64,000 bases of DNA from Pseudoduganella albidiflava (GTDB taxonomy: Bacteria; Pseudomonadota; Gammaproteobacteria; Burkholderiales; Burkholderiaceae_D). Where the stretch lies: contig NZ_CP036401.1 of NCBI RefSeq assembly GCF_004322755.1, forward strand, positions 3,844,001 through 3,908,000, given 5' to 3'. A program made the position numbers and the translations under genes. Of this stretch, positions 54,800 through 63,819 are shown piece by piece. Position 1 is the stretch's first letter, and each line of letters starts with the position of its first letter. The notes beneath the pieces are model-generated. The model worked only from the letters and a program-made list of their open reading frames with translations, was not told the DNA's origin and did not search any database.

Positions 54800-54900
54800 C
54801 CCTTAAGTTAAGGCGACGTGACTATTTGAGTTGGCGTCAGGGTGCCTGGTGTCGGACATTTTTTCCGGGCGCTTCATCCGGAAAATGTGTCGGACCGCTG
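54800..54900. repeat. Intergenic hairpin element with flanking GTCGGAC repeats
   Basis: CTTAAGTTAAGGC at about 54802 is shared with the sequence before repeat copy 2 (40812-40823). ACATTTTTTCCGG and CCGGAAAATGT form a stem with a 2-base bulge (54856-54888), flanked by direct GTCGGAC copies at 54851 and 54889. No T-run follows. Another dispersed repeat family is likely, placed between the binding-protein and dehydrogenase genes. Confidence 0.45.
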
Positions 54901-54985
54901 CGGCGGACCGACCGGCTTTTTGCTCAGGAAATCGGCAACATCATGCGAAAACCAGTATTACGGCATACCCCAGCTTTGCAGTAGC

Positions 54986-55936
54986 TCAGGCAACAGGCGT
55001 CAGCAGCGGCATCCCGCCGAAATGCGCGAGCAGGTTGTCGACGACGAGCTGTCCCATCGCATGCCGCGTTTCCACGGTAAGACTGCCCACGTGCGGCGTC
55101 AGCACCACGTTCGGCAGCGCGGTCAGCGCGGCGGGGACCGACGGCTCGTCGGCAAACACGTCCAGCGCGGCGGCGCCCAGCCGGCCGTCGGCCAGCGCGT
55201 CGGCCAGCGCCGGTTCGTCGACCAGCGAGCCGCGCGCGATGTTGACCAGGGTGCCCTCCGGCCCCAGCGCGTCCAGCACCGCCGCATCCACGGTGGCCCG
55301 CGTGGCCGCGCCGCCCGGGGCACAGACCACCAGGTAATCGCTGTCGCGCGCCAGGTCGAGCAGCGACGCGGCGCGCGGCACCGTCACGCCCTCCTTCACG
55401 TTCGGCTGCCAGTAGCGCAGCTGCAGGCCGAATGCCGCCAGCCGCGCGGCGACCGCCTGGCCGATGCGCCCGAAACCATAGATGCCGGCGACCTTGCCGC
55501 GCAGCGCGCGCGCCGGCTTGACCGGCATGCCGGCCTGCCACTGGCCGGCGCGAACGTAGCGGTCCAGCGAAGGGATGCGGCGCGCCGCTGCCAGCAACAG
55601 CGCCACCGCCAGGTCCGCCACGTCGTCCGTCAGCACGCCGGGCGTGTTCGTCACGCGGATACCACGCGGGCGCAGCGCGGCGAAATCCACCGCATCGACA
55701 CCGATGCCGTTGACGGCCACGATCTCGAGGCGCGGCAGCTGCGCCGCCAGCGCCGCGCCGATGCCGGCCATGCCGGTGGTGGCCACGCCCCGCACGTTTG
55801 GCGCCACGCCGGCGATGAAGGCGGCGCGCCCGTCCGGTGCCACCTGCCACACGTGGTGGCAAACGAAATGCTGTTCCAGCTGCGCCATGACGGACATCGA
55901 CGGACTGGCCGCCATCACGAGGATTTCCGGTTTCAT
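54986..55936 (-). CDS. D-isomer-specific 2-hydroxyacid dehydrogenase
   Basis: A 316-residue NAD(P)-dependent dehydrogenase reducing a 2-keto acid such as glyoxylate or hydroxypyruvate. GIYGFGRIGQAVAARLAAFG is the NAD motif, and the catalytic Arg (NIARGSLVDEPAL), Glu (FADEPSVP) and His (LTPHVGSLT) are intact. The cofactor region (YWQPNVKE) lacks an obvious acidic residue for NAD preference and may favour NADP. Divergent from the NRPS gene with 211 bp between starts; no functional link is evident. Confidence 0.88.
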   Translation of the reverse strand: MKPEILVMAASPSMSVMAQLEQHFVCHHVWQVAPDGRAAFIAGVAPNVRGVATTGMAGIGAALAAQLPRLEIVAVNGIGVDAVDFAALRPRGIRVTNTPGVLTDDVADLAVALLLAAARRIPSLDRYVRAGQWQAGMPVKPARALRGKVAGIYGFGRIGQAVAARLAAFGLQLRYWQPNVKEGVTVPRAASLLDLARDSDYLVVCAPGGAATRATVDAAVLDALGPEGTLVNIARGSLVDEPALADALADGRLGAAALDVFADEPSVPAALTALPNVVLTPHVGSLTVETRHAMGQLVVDNLLAHFGGMPLLTPVA

Positions 55937-56147
55937 CTGATTTGCTTCATGAGTGAACGATTAGCCATTCTAGTGGATCGCCAGCAAGGCGTGGCGACCG
56001 CTCGGCACGGAAGAGCCCGCCCCTACCTCCGGTCAGTTGCCATTGTTCAATTTCCGGATGACACTTTCTTACAATTTCTTCACATCTTCGACTTAAATGG
56101 AAGGCAATATACGCCCCTTGCATATAAGTACTCGACAAGCCAGGACG

Positions 56148-59100
56148 ATGACCTCATCCCTTTCGCCGTGCATCCATCGCCGTTTCGAGCGCCAGGCCGC
56201 GCTGGCGCCGCATGCCATCGCACTGCAGGGACCCGACGGCAGCGTCACGTACGCGGACCTGAACGCGGCCGCGAACCGGCTGGCGCGGCACCTGCAGCGG
56301 CGCGGCGCGCGTCCCGGCGCGCTGGTGGCACTGTGCCTGGAGCGCGGCGCGGCCCTGGTGACGGCGATGCTGGCGGTGCTGAAGACCGGCGCCGCCTACC
56401 TGCCCGTCGACCCGGCTTACCCGGCAGCGCGTATCGCCTTCATGCTGGCCGACGCCGATCCGGCGGTCACCGTGACACGCCAGGATTGCGCCGGCATGCT
56501 GTGCCCGCGGGTTGCCGCGCTGTGGCTCGACAGCGCGCCCTGGGCAGCGGAAGACGACGCGAACCTGCCGCGCGACGTCGACGCAGGCAGCCTGGCCTAC
56601 GTGATTTATACGTCCGGCTCCACCGGGCAGCCGAAGGGGGTGCTGGTCGAACATCGCCAGCTGGCCAGCCATGTCGACGCGTTCGCCGCGCTGGCCGGCC
56701 TGTCGCCGCGCGACCGGGTGCTGCAGTTCGCCGCGCCTGCGTTCGACGTGCTGGCCGAGGAAGTCTGGCCCACGCTTCTCCATGGCGCCACGCTGGTGCT
56801 GCGCGACCCCGGCCCGGCCGACGCGCTGGCCGCCTTCACGCGGCAGGTCGAGGCGCGCCGCATCACGGTGCTGAACCTGCCGGCCTCGTTCTGGCACCCG
56901 TGGTGCGACCACGTGCTGGCCGCCGGCGGCGACGTGCGGCTGCCGGCGCTGCGCCAGCTGGTGGTCGGCAGCGAAGTCGTGCAGCCAGGCAGCGTGCGGG
57001 CATGGCAGGCCCGCTTCGGCATGCGGGTGGCCATCGCGAACGCCTACGGGCCCGTCGAAGCGACCGTCACGGCCACGGCGGAACAGTTGCCGATGCTGCC
57101 GCCCGGCGCCGCGCGCGTGCCGATCGGGCGGCCCCTGGCCGGTACCACCGTGCGCCTGCTCGATGCCGCCGGCAAGCCGGTGGCGCCGGGCGAACCGGGC
57201 GAACTGCATATCGGCGGCGCGCGCCTGGCGCGCGGCTACCTGAACCGGCCTGACCTGACCGCCGAACGCTTCGTGCATGTGGATGGCGAGCGCCTGTACC
57301 GCACCGGGGACCTGGCCGCGCAACTGCCGGATGGCAGCCTGGATTTCCTCGGCCGCATCGACGGCCAGCTGAAGGTGCACGGCCAGCGGGTCGAACCGGG
57401 CGACGTGGAAGCCTGCCTGGTGCGCCACCCCGGCGTGGGCGCCGCGCTGGTGGTGGCGGATGAAGCGCTGGGCCAGCTGCTGGCCTACGTCACGCCGGCC
57501 GATGGCGCGACCGCGCCGGATCCCGCCGAGCTGCAGTCGCTGGCGCGCGCCGCGCTGCCGCCGTACATGGTGCCGGCGGCCTACGTGCGGCTGGCAACCC
57601 TGCCACTCACGGCGAACGGCAAGCTCGACCGGAATGCGCTGCCGGCGCCCGATGCCGCGGCCTTCCCGGCACAGGACTACGACGCGCCGCAGGGCGAGGC
57701 CGAGCGGGAACTGGCGGCGCTGTGGTGCGCGCTGCTGAAATTGCCCCGCGTGGGCCGGCACGAGGATTTCTTCGCACTGGGGGGCGACGCGCCTACCGCG
57801 CTCGGGCTGGTGGAACTGCTGCGCGACCGGGGCCATGCCATCGACATGCGCACCTTCTGCCACCGGCCGACGCTGGCTACCCTGGCCGCGTTGCCTGCCG
57901 CTTCCTCGCCATCCCCCGGCCCGCATGCCGCCGCCACCGGCCACGACTTCTTCCGCACCATGCTCGACGGCTGGACCGTGCCGCCCGCCCCGTTCGGCCT
58001 CGATGGCGCCGCCGTGCCGGAACTGTCGCGGCGCCACGTCGATCCGGCGCTGGCGCTGCGCCTGCGCGCCGCGGCGCGGCAGCGCGGGCTGATGCCGGCC
58101 AGCCTGTTCCACCTGGCGTGGGCATGCGTGCTGGCGCGCGGCACCGGCCAGCGCGATGTCGTGTTCACGACCGCGCTGCCGGCCTGCCACACCGCCACCG
58201 GCATCGGCGAGTGCATGCTGCCGCTGCGGGTCATGCTGGATGACACCGGCGCGGCCGATGCGCTGCACCGCATGCACCAGCTTGTCGCCACGCTGGTCGA
58301 CCACCGCCATGCGCCCCACGCCGCTGCGACCGGCGCGGCGGCCCTGCTCCATTACCGGCATGCCGGTGCCGAGGCGCCGCCGCAACCCGGCTACCCGCTG
58401 GCGCTGGCGGTGGACGACCTGGGCGACGGCTTCCGGCTGACCGCGCGATGCGCCGCAAGCGCCGGCCCGGCGCGCATCTGCGACTTCATGCTGTGCGCGC
58501 TGGCGGCCCTGGCCGACGCGCTGGAGCACGCACCCGCCACCCCGGTGACGGCACTCGACGTGCTGCCGCCGGCGGAACGCGCGCAACTGCTGCGCTGGGC
58601 CGGGACGGTCGACTTCCCGGACCGCGGCTGCCTGCATCGCCAGGTCGAGGCGGCAGCCGCGCGGGCGCCGGGCGCCGTCGCGCTGTCCGGCGACGGTGCC
58701 GCCGTCACGTATGCCGCGCTGAACGACGAAGCCAACCGGCTGGCCCACCACCTGCAGGCGCTGGGCGTGGGGCCGGACGTGCCCGTGGCGCTGTGCATGC
58801 CGGCGGGCACCGCCCTGGTGGTGGCTGCGCTGGGCGTGCTGAAAGCCGGCGGCGCCTGCGTGCCGATCGATGCCGCGGCCGGTGCCGCGCACACCGGCGC
58901 GGTGCTGGCCGATACCCGCGCCACCATCCTGCTGACGGTGCGGGAGGTGCCCGCCCCGGCCAGCATCGCCACCGTGCTGCGGCTGGACGGGCCGGGTCCG
59001 TGGCAATCGATGCCGCGCGCCAACCCGGCGTCGGCGGTGGGGCCGGCGCACCTGGCCTGGATCGTCCGTGGCGACGGCGGCGCCAGCGTGGCATTGGAGC

Positions 59101-60071
59101 ACCGTAACCTCACCCGGCTGTTCGATGCCGCGGCGCGCTGGATCGATGCCAGCCCGGCCGATGCCTGGGCAGTGTGCGCGTCGCCGGCCGCCGACCTGTT
59201 CCTGTGGGAGCTGTGGGGTGCGCTGGTGTCGGGGGCCCGCGCCGTCATCGTGGCCGCGCGGGAACGCACGCCGGCCGCAATCGCCCGCCTGGTGCGCGAC
59301 GAACGGGTGACCATCCTGACCCGGGAAGGCCATGCGTTCGACGGCATCGATTCGCCATGGCTGCGCTACGTGATCGTGCGTGGCGAAGCGGCGGCCGGGC
59401 CTTCCAGCGCCCCGCACGCGGCGCCGGGCGGCGGGCCGCGGCTGCTGGCGATGCGCGGCAGCGCCGAAACCGGCGTGTACCTGACATGCCGCGCATCCGG
59501 TCCGGCTGGCGCGGCGCAGGCGGCGGGCACGATCGGGCAGCCGCTGCCGGACATGGCCGCCTACGTGCTCGATGCTCACGGCGAGCCCGCACCGCTCGGC
59601 GTCATGGGGGAATTGCACGCGGGCGGCGCCGGGCTGGCACGAGGCTACCTGCACCGCCCCGACCTGACGGCCGCACGCTTCGCCACGCACCCGCTGGTAC
59701 CGGGCGGGCGCCTGTTCCGAACCGGCCAGGCGGCTCGCTGGACAGCCAGCGGCATGCTCGACGACGACGGCCCGGCAGCCGGGCGGCTTGCGATGGATGA
59801 ACCAGCCGGGGCGGCGGAATATACGGCAGCGCATGAAACGGCGGCAGCCTCGAGGGCCGGAACAGCGCTTGTCACGGCACCGGCACGATCGGCATCATCG
59901 GCACCATCGGCACCATCGACGGCCCCGCCGAAGGCCCCGGATTTGCCACCGTCGCCGGCAAGCGCCGCCATTCCAGCTCCGCGGCAGCGCGCGGCCCACG
60001 ACCTGTCGCTCAATGCGGGGCGCCACGCCGGCCCCCGTGCGCAGGCTTGCTGGCCGGCGCTGCCCAACTAG
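56148..60071 (+). CDS. Orphan NRPS-like protein with inactive carrier and decayed second module
   Basis: A 1307-residue NRPS remnant. Adenylation domain 1 (about 10-500) looks intact: IYTSGSTGQPKG (155-164), NAYGPVEATV, YRTGDLA, and Lys492 in NGKLDRNAL. The carrier domain follows, but its signature reads FFALGGDAPTA with Ala548 where the phosphopantetheine serine should be. Next is only the C-terminal half of a condensation domain with no HHxxxDG. Adenylation domain 2 (about 840-1215) has AWIVRGDGGASVALEHRNL in place of the TSGSTG loop and stops before the catalytic lysine subdomain. A Pro/Ala-rich tail ends it. Probably non-functional for peptide synthesis, though A1 could still adenylate. 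Confidence 0.85.
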   Translation: MTSSLSPCIHRRFERQAALAPHAIALQGPDGSVTYADLNAAANRLARHLQRRGARPGALVALCLERGAALVTAMLAVLKTGAAYLPVDPAYPAARIAFMLADADPAVTVTRQDCAGMLCPRVAALWLDSAPWAAEDDANLPRDVDAGSLAYVIYTSGSTGQPKGVLVEHRQLASHVDAFAALAGLSPRDRVLQFAAPAFDVLAEEVWPTLLHGATLVLRDPGPADALAAFTRQVEARRITVLNLPASFWHPWCDHVLAAGGDVRLPALRQLVVGSEVVQPGSVRAWQARFGMRVAIANAYGPVEATVTATAEQLPMLPPGAARVPIGRPLAGTTVRLLDAAGKPVAPGEPGELHIGGARLARGYLNRPDLTAERFVHVDGERLYRTGDLAAQLPDGSLDFLGRIDGQLKVHGQRVEPGDVEACLVRHPGVGAALVVADEALGQLLAYVTPADGATAPDPAELQSLARAALPPYMVPAAYVRLATLPLTANGKLDRNALPAPDAAAFPAQDYDAPQGEAERELAALWCALLKLPRVGRHEDFFALGGDAPTALGLVELLRDRGHAIDMRTFCHRPTLATLAALPAASSPSPGPHAAATGHDFFRTMLDGWTVPPAPFGLDGAAVPELSRRHVDPALALRLRAAARQRGLMPASLFHLAWACVLARGTGQRDVVFTTALPACHTATGIGECMLPLRVMLDDTGAADALHRMHQLVATLVDHRHAPHAAATGAAALLHYRHAGAEAPPQPGYPLALAVDDLGDGFRLTARCAASAGPARICDFMLCALAALADALEHAPATPVTALDVLPPAERAQLLRWAGTVDFPDRGCLHRQVEAAAARAPGAVALSGDGAAVTYAALNDEANRLAHHLQALGVGPDVPVALCMPAGTALVVAALGVLKAGGACVPIDAAAGAAHTGAVLADTRATILLTVREVPAPASIATVLRLDGPGPWQSMPRANPASAVGPAHLAWIVRGDGGASVALEHRNLTRLFDAAARWIDASPADAWAVCASPAADLFLWELWGALVSGARAVIVAARERTPAAIARLVRDERVTILTREGHAFDGIDSPWLRYVIVRGEAAAGPSSAPHAAPGGGPRLLAMRGSAETGVYLTCRASGPAGAAQAAGTIGQPLPDMAAYVLDAHGEPAPLGVMGELHAGGAGLARGYLHRPDLTAARFATHPLVPGGRLFRTGQAARWTASGMLDDDGPAAGRLAMDEPAGAAEYTAAHETAAASRAGTALVTAPARSASSAPSAPSTAPPKAPDLPPSPASAAIPAPRQRAAHDLSLNAGRHAGPRAQACWPALPN

Positions 60072-60173
60072 CGGGAAGCCGGCAAGGCTGTACACGGACG
60101 AGCCTCTACGCCGGCAAGCCCGAACGCTGGCAAGCCAGTGGACCGGCAAGCCTTTGCTACCCTGCACCGCTGG

Positions 60174-60179
60174 TATCAT
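60174..60179 (+). promoter_or_regulatory. Possible -10 box directly ahead of an ATG
   Basis: TATCAT at 60174-60179 lies six bases upstream of the ATG at 60186, so transcription would begin at about the start codon and give a leaderless mRNA. The -35 region (TTTGCT at 60153, 15-bp spacer) is weak. Same layout as at 16793-16828. Confidence 0.35.
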
Positions 60180-60185
60180 CGCGGC

Positions 60186-60602
60186 ATGAGACACGACAGC
60201 CGCCTTTCCCGCATGCTCCATGTGCTGATCCATATGGATAGCCTGGACGCCCCCGCCACCTCCGACACGATCGCCGCCATGCTGAACACCAATCCCGTCG
60301 TGGTGCGCCGCACGATGGCCGGCTTGCGAGAGCAAGGCTATGTGCAGTCGGGCAAGGGCCATGGCGGCGGATGGGTGCTGGCCCGGCCGCTGCACGCCAT
60401 CACGTTGCGCGACATCCACCATGCATTGGGCGACCCGCCGGTGTTCGCCCTGGGCACCACGGACGAACATGCCGATTGCCTCATCGAGCGTGCCGTCAAC
60501 GCCACCCTGGGCGACGCGATGCGCGCCGCCGAAGCGCTGCTGCTGGAACGTTTCGGCCAGGTGACGCTGGCGGACCTGGCCGCCAACGCCTGCGGGCGCT
60601 GA
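60186..60602 (+). CDS. Rrf2-family transcription regulator
   Basis: A 138-residue regulator with an N-terminal HTH (MLHVLIHMDSLDAPATSDTI, NTNPVVVRRTMAGLREQGYV) and the Rrf2 wing (SGKGHGGGWVLARPL). Unlike NsrR it has only two cysteines (ADCLIE, NACGR), so it may lack an Fe-S cluster and resemble YwnA-type redox regulators. It follows the NRPS remnant and precedes a PEP-CTERM gene; its target is not known. Confidence 0.8.
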   Translation: MRHDSRLSRMLHVLIHMDSLDAPATSDTIAAMLNTNPVVVRRTMAGLREQGYVQSGKGHGGGWVLARPLHAITLRDIHHALGDPPVFALGTTDEHADCLIERAVNATLGDAMRAAEALLLERFGQVTLADLAANACGR

Positions 60603-60606
60603 CCTG

Positions 60607-60623
60607 TGTCGAAAAATTTTACA
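60607..60623 (+). promoter_or_regulatory. 17-bp motif, copy 1 (TGTCGA...TTTTACA)
   Basis: TGTCGAAAAATTTTACA, directly after the Rrf2 stop. Two further copies are at 60707 and 61662, all on the same strand, with consensus TGTCGRNAAWYTTTACA. They frame the PEP-CTERM gene, so they may be a regulatory element for it. Confidence 0.55.
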
Positions 60624-60706
60624 GCGATTTCAGCCCATCCATTTTATTGATGAGCAGGGATCGCGCTACCGGCCGTCGGACCGGTCGCAGGGCTGGGCTG
60701 AACAGC

Positions 60707-60723
60707 TGTCGACAAACTTTACA
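60707..60723 (+). promoter_or_regulatory. 17-bp motif, copy 2
   Basis: TGTCGACAAACTTTACA, exactly 100 bp after copy 1 and 164 bp before the PEP-CTERM start, in a region that becomes AT-rich toward the gene. The equal spacing (about 9.5 helical turns) would place bound proteins roughly on the same face. Confidence 0.55.
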
Positions 60724-60886
60724 GTGCAGCCAATCCTTCAATTTCCTTAATGAATTTATAAGAAATCGTCTTACGTAAAATCAAAGGTTTAGTTTGCTGC
60801 GGCTGAGCGAAGGCATGAACTTTGCATAAGCTTATACAAAAAATAAAAAAATGTTCGTAGTTAAACTAATCAACTTGGAGCCATAC

Positions 60887-61618
60887 GTGAGCAAAATGAA
60901 AACTACACTGCTGGGATTGGCAGTAGCAATTTCGTCGATCGGTGCCGCATCCGCCGCACCGCAAACCGTCGGTGGCGTAACCTGGGATCCCGACTACGGC
61001 ATCGACTTCTCGTCGTCGTCGGTGCAGATGCACCAGATCTTCGAGGAAGATGGCACGGCCCGCGGCTATGGCATCATCTCGACGATGAACGGCACCGGCC
61101 AGGCCCAGTTCTGCCCCAACTGCGAACTGACGATCGTCTTCGGCGGCTATACGCCCGTGTCGATGGATGGCGCGATCACCAAGTACACCGGTGGCTTCGT
61201 CAACATCTTCATGAACGACGGCCCGTCGACGATCAACCCGTACGATCCGCTGACCATGAACGACGGCAACGTCGGCCTGGGCACCCTGTGGCTGTCCCTG
61301 GAAGGCCACGAGTACAACGGCGCCACGCTGCAAGGCACGCTGAATTCGCAAATGCCGCCGAACCTGAGCGGCCTGGGCCAGCTGGACGTGGTGGGCGGCG
61401 TCGCTGCGCAATACTTCGACACCAACGCGCAGATCGACGGCGCCGACATGTCGTTCTCGACCAGCTTCACGCAGCCGTATCCTGGCGACATGAACCACGT
61501 CGTCGGCACTGGCAACTTCTACGGCCTGACCTCGCCGGTTCCGGAACCAAGCACGTACCTGATGATGGGCGCCGGCATGCTGACGCTGGCGGCACTGCGC
61601 CGCCGCAAGCAGCGTTGA
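60887..61618 (+). CDS. PEP-CTERM sorting-domain protein
   Basis: A 243-residue exported protein. A signal peptide (TTLLGLAVAISSIGAASA) precedes a beta-rich mature part with ITKYTGGFVNIFMND and CPNCEL (two cysteines). The C-terminus PVPEPSTYLMMGAGMLTLAA followed by LRRRKQR is a textbook PEP-CTERM signal: PEP motif, hydrophobic helix, basic end. It is processed by exosortase and is tied to exopolysaccharide in family work; no exosortase gene is in this window. The GTG at 60887 is preferred since GGAG lies six bases upstream, against an ATG at 60896. Confidence 0.9.
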   Translation: MSKMKTTLLGLAVAISSIGAASAAPQTVGGVTWDPDYGIDFSSSSVQMHQIFEEDGTARGYGIISTMNGTGQAQFCPNCELTIVFGGYTPVSMDGAITKYTGGFVNIFMNDGPSTINPYDPLTMNDGNVGLGTLWLSLEGHEYNGATLQGTLNSQMPPNLSGLGQLDVVGGVAAQYFDTNAQIDGADMSFSTSFTQPYPGDMNHVVGTGNFYGLTSPVPEPSTYLMMGAGMLTLAALRRRKQR

Positions 61619-61661
61619 TGGACCGGCCGCCGGCGCCTGCCGGCGGCTGTTCCGGCCGCGC

Positions 61662-61678
61662 TGTCGGAAATCTTTACA
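61662..61678 (+). promoter_or_regulatory. 17-bp motif, copy 3
   Basis: TGTCGGAAATCTTTACA, located after the PEP-CTERM stop and three bases before the terminator stem. Being downstream, it could have driven a gene now displaced by the insertion sequence. Confidence 0.5.
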
Positions 61679-61681
61679 CTG

Positions 61682-61706
61682 AGCCGGGCTTTGCCCGGCT
61701 TTTTTT
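61682..61706 (+). terminator. Rho-independent terminator of the PEP-CTERM gene
   Basis: AGCCGGGC (61682-61689), loop TTT, GCCCGGCT (61693-61700), then six T. A perfect eight-base GC-rich stem followed by a T-run 63 bp after the stop. The insertion sequence has landed in the end of its T-tract. Confidence 0.9.
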
Positions 61707-62840
61707 ATGAAGGCGCTGTGCGCGCTAATTGGGGCAACTTCCCGCCGGAATCACTGTCTGACCTTCTGTTGAGTTACTTCATGTATATCAGGAGGCGACA
61801 TGGGCACGGCGGAGGTTGGAGTACTGATCGAAGCGTTGATGCAGCAACAGCTTTCAGAAGATCAGGTCACGTTGCTGCAGGGTTTTCTGGCCAGCGTCGA
61901 GCAGCCAGGCCAGTGCCATCGACTGATCGAGGAAGCCGCCGGGAGGCCGCCATGTCCCTATTGCGGATGCCAGCGTTCCCACCGTTGCGGACAGGCCAGT
62001 GGCTTGCAGCGATATCGCTGCGTGCTGTGCCGGCGCAGCTTCAACGCCTTGACCGGCACACCCCTTGCCCGTCTGCGCCTGCGCGACAAATGGCTGCATT
62101 ATCTTCAGTGCCTGATCGAGTCGATCCCCGTACGCTCGGCGGCTAGCCGCGTCGCGGTGGCCAAGTCGACCAGCTTTCGATGGCGCCACCGTTTCATCGC
62201 CGCCTTGCTCCGGGCGCCCCGTCCGCAGCTATCAGGCATCGTCGAGGCCGATGAAACTTATTTGTTGGAATCACAAAAGGGCTCGCGCCACCTGGACCGT
62301 CCGCCCCGCAAACGCGGCGGCAAGGCCAGCCGGCGCGGCATCAGCAGCGAGCTGGACTGCATCCTCGTGGCGCGTGACCGCAACCGGCAAACGTGTGACT
62401 TCGTCACGGGCCGCGGCCCGGTCAGCGCCGGCCAGTTGATGAAGCACTTGAAGCCTGTGCTGGCGCCAGATGTGCTGCTCGTGACCGATGCCGCCAAGGC
62501 CTACTGTGCTTTCGCGAAGCAGGCCGGCATCACGCACGAAGCGATCAATGTGCGTGCCGGCATTCGTGCGCGCGGCGCACTGCATATCCAGGGTGTCAAC
62601 GGATGGCATAGCCGCTTCAAGACCTGGCTGCGGCGGTTCAACGGCGTGGCGAGCCGCTACCTGGCCAATTACACCGGCTGGCTGCGTGTGCTCGATGCCG
62701 CCGAGCTGACGACACCGCGGCAATGGTTGCGCATTGCCGTGGCACCAGCTTAGGGTCGTCGGCTCATTGTCGCGCTCGGCATGCAAAAAAGTTCCGTGAC
62801 CACCGGCAAGGCTATTCAACGCGAACAGCGCCTTTATGAA
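61704..62840. mobile_element. IS1595-family insertion sequence with 8-bp target duplication
   Basis: The element is 61712-62832 (1121 bp), bordered by TTTATGAA at 61704-61711 and 62833-62840, an 8-bp target duplication as expected for IS1595. Terminal inverted repeats begin GGCGCTGTGCGCGCTAAT (left) and, read from the right end, GGCGCTGTTCGCGTTGAA (14 of 18 identical). It holds one intact transposase, so it may still move, and it inserted at the PEP-CTERM terminator. Confidence 0.93.
61800..62753 (+). CDS. IS1595-family transposase
   Basis: A 317-residue DDE-type transposase of the ISXO2 group. An N-terminal zinc ribbon (CPYCGCQRSHRCGQ, CVLCRRSFNAL) is followed by the DDE core: the catalytic Asp in VEADETYLLE, another in LLVTDAAKAY, and the family NGWHSRFKTWLRRFNGV near the end. 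Frame intact and preceded by AGGAGG. No frameshift or stop is seen. Confidence 0.92.
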   Translation: MGTAEVGVLIEALMQQQLSEDQVTLLQGFLASVEQPGQCHRLIEEAAGRPPCPYCGCQRSHRCGQASGLQRYRCVLCRRSFNALTGTPLARLRLRDKWLHYLQCLIESIPVRSAASRVAVAKSTSFRWRHRFIAALLRAPRPQLSGIVEADETYLLESQKGSRHLDRPPRKRGGKASRRGISSELDCILVARDRNRQTCDFVTGRGPVSAGQLMKHLKPVLAPDVLLVTDAAKAYCAFAKQAGITHEAINVRAGIRARGALHIQGVNGWHSRFKTWLRRFNGVASRYLANYTGWLRVLDAAELTTPRQWLRIAVAPA

Positions 62841-62871
62841 GGCGCCTGGCGCTTCCGACCGGCTTGCTTTC

Positions 62872-63819
62872 CTATCGCGCCGCGGCAGCCCGGATGAACT
62901 GCACCGTCAAGTCCGGCTGGGCAATGGGCAGCATGTGTCCGCCCTCGACCACTTCCAGCACCGCATGCGGCACCTTGCAGGCCAGCGCCTCGCCATGTTC
63001 ACGCCACGGCAGGATGCGGTCATCGCGCCCGAACAGCACCGCCACCGGCATGCGCAATTCGCCGTAGCGGCTGCTGTAGGCGGGCAATTGCCCGGCCAGC
63101 GCCTGCATGTCCTCCGCCGCCGCCAGGAACTGGCCCGGCCGCAGGCCCAGCAGGCCGCCGCCCCGTGTCGAGAAATCATGCGGCACCGGATCCGGACCGA
63201 ACAACTGTTCCAGCACCGCGCCGCCCCGCGCGATGGCGCCCGGCGTGGCCACCGTCCACGCGGCCAGCCGGCGCAGCAGCGGCGAACGCATGGCCAGCAC
63301 GCGAAACGCCGGCGGCGTGTCGTCGGGCAGGTGCGTGAGCGGCGCCAGCAGCGACAGGCCGGCCACCCGTTCCGGGTAATCCAGCGCCAGCGCCAGCGCC
63401 ACGGCACCGCCAAACGAGTGCCCGACGACGAGCGGATACTCCAGTTCCATCCGGTCGATCAGCTCGGCGAGCGCGGCGGCCTGTTCGCGCAGGCCGGCCG
63501 CGGTGCCGGGCCTTCTCCTCGAATAGCCGGAACCGGGCCGGTCGACCGTGATCACGCGGTGATGGTGCGACAGCTGCCGGGCCACTTCGTAGGTGAAGTG
63601 CGCCATGTGCCCGCCCAGCCCGTGGATCATCAGCAGTGCCGGCCCCTCGCCCTGTTCGCGCACGTGCAGCCGGGCGCCGGCCACGTCGATGAAGATGCCC
63701 TCCGGCGGGAGCGCCGCCTCGACCTTGCGCTCGACCTGCCGCGTGAACAGCGCCAGCCCGCCGGCCAGCGCGGGCACGGCAAGGCCGGCGGTGGCCACGA
63801 TCATCGCGAGCGAGGGCAT
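62872..63819 (-). CDS. Membrane-anchored alpha/beta hydrolase
   Basis: A 315-residue hydrolase. An N-terminal hydrophobic stretch (LAMIVATAGLAVPALAGGLAL) suggests a membrane anchor, then the fold begins with LLMIHGLGGHMAHF (oxyanion region). The nucleophile elbow is GHSFGG, the acid in FGRDDRILPW, and the His in EGGHMLPIAQP. Substrate unknown; sequences like this include esterases and carotenoid or epoxide-like hydrolases. Its 3' end faces the insertion sequence 40 bp away. Confidence 0.85.
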   Translation of the reverse strand: MPSLAMIVATAGLAVPALAGGLALFTRQVERKVEAALPPEGIFIDVAGARLHVREQGEGPALLMIHGLGGHMAHFTYEVARQLSHHHRVITVDRPGSGYSRRRPGTAAGLREQAAALAELIDRMELEYPLVVGHSFGGAVALALALDYPERVAGLSLLAPLTHLPDDTPPAFRVLAMRSPLLRRLAAWTVATPGAIARGGAVLEQLFGPDPVPHDFSTRGGGLLGLRPGQFLAAAEDMQALAGQLPAYSSRYGELRMPVAVLFGRDDRILPWREHGEALACKVPHAVLEVVEGGHMLPIAQPDLTVQFIRAAAAR

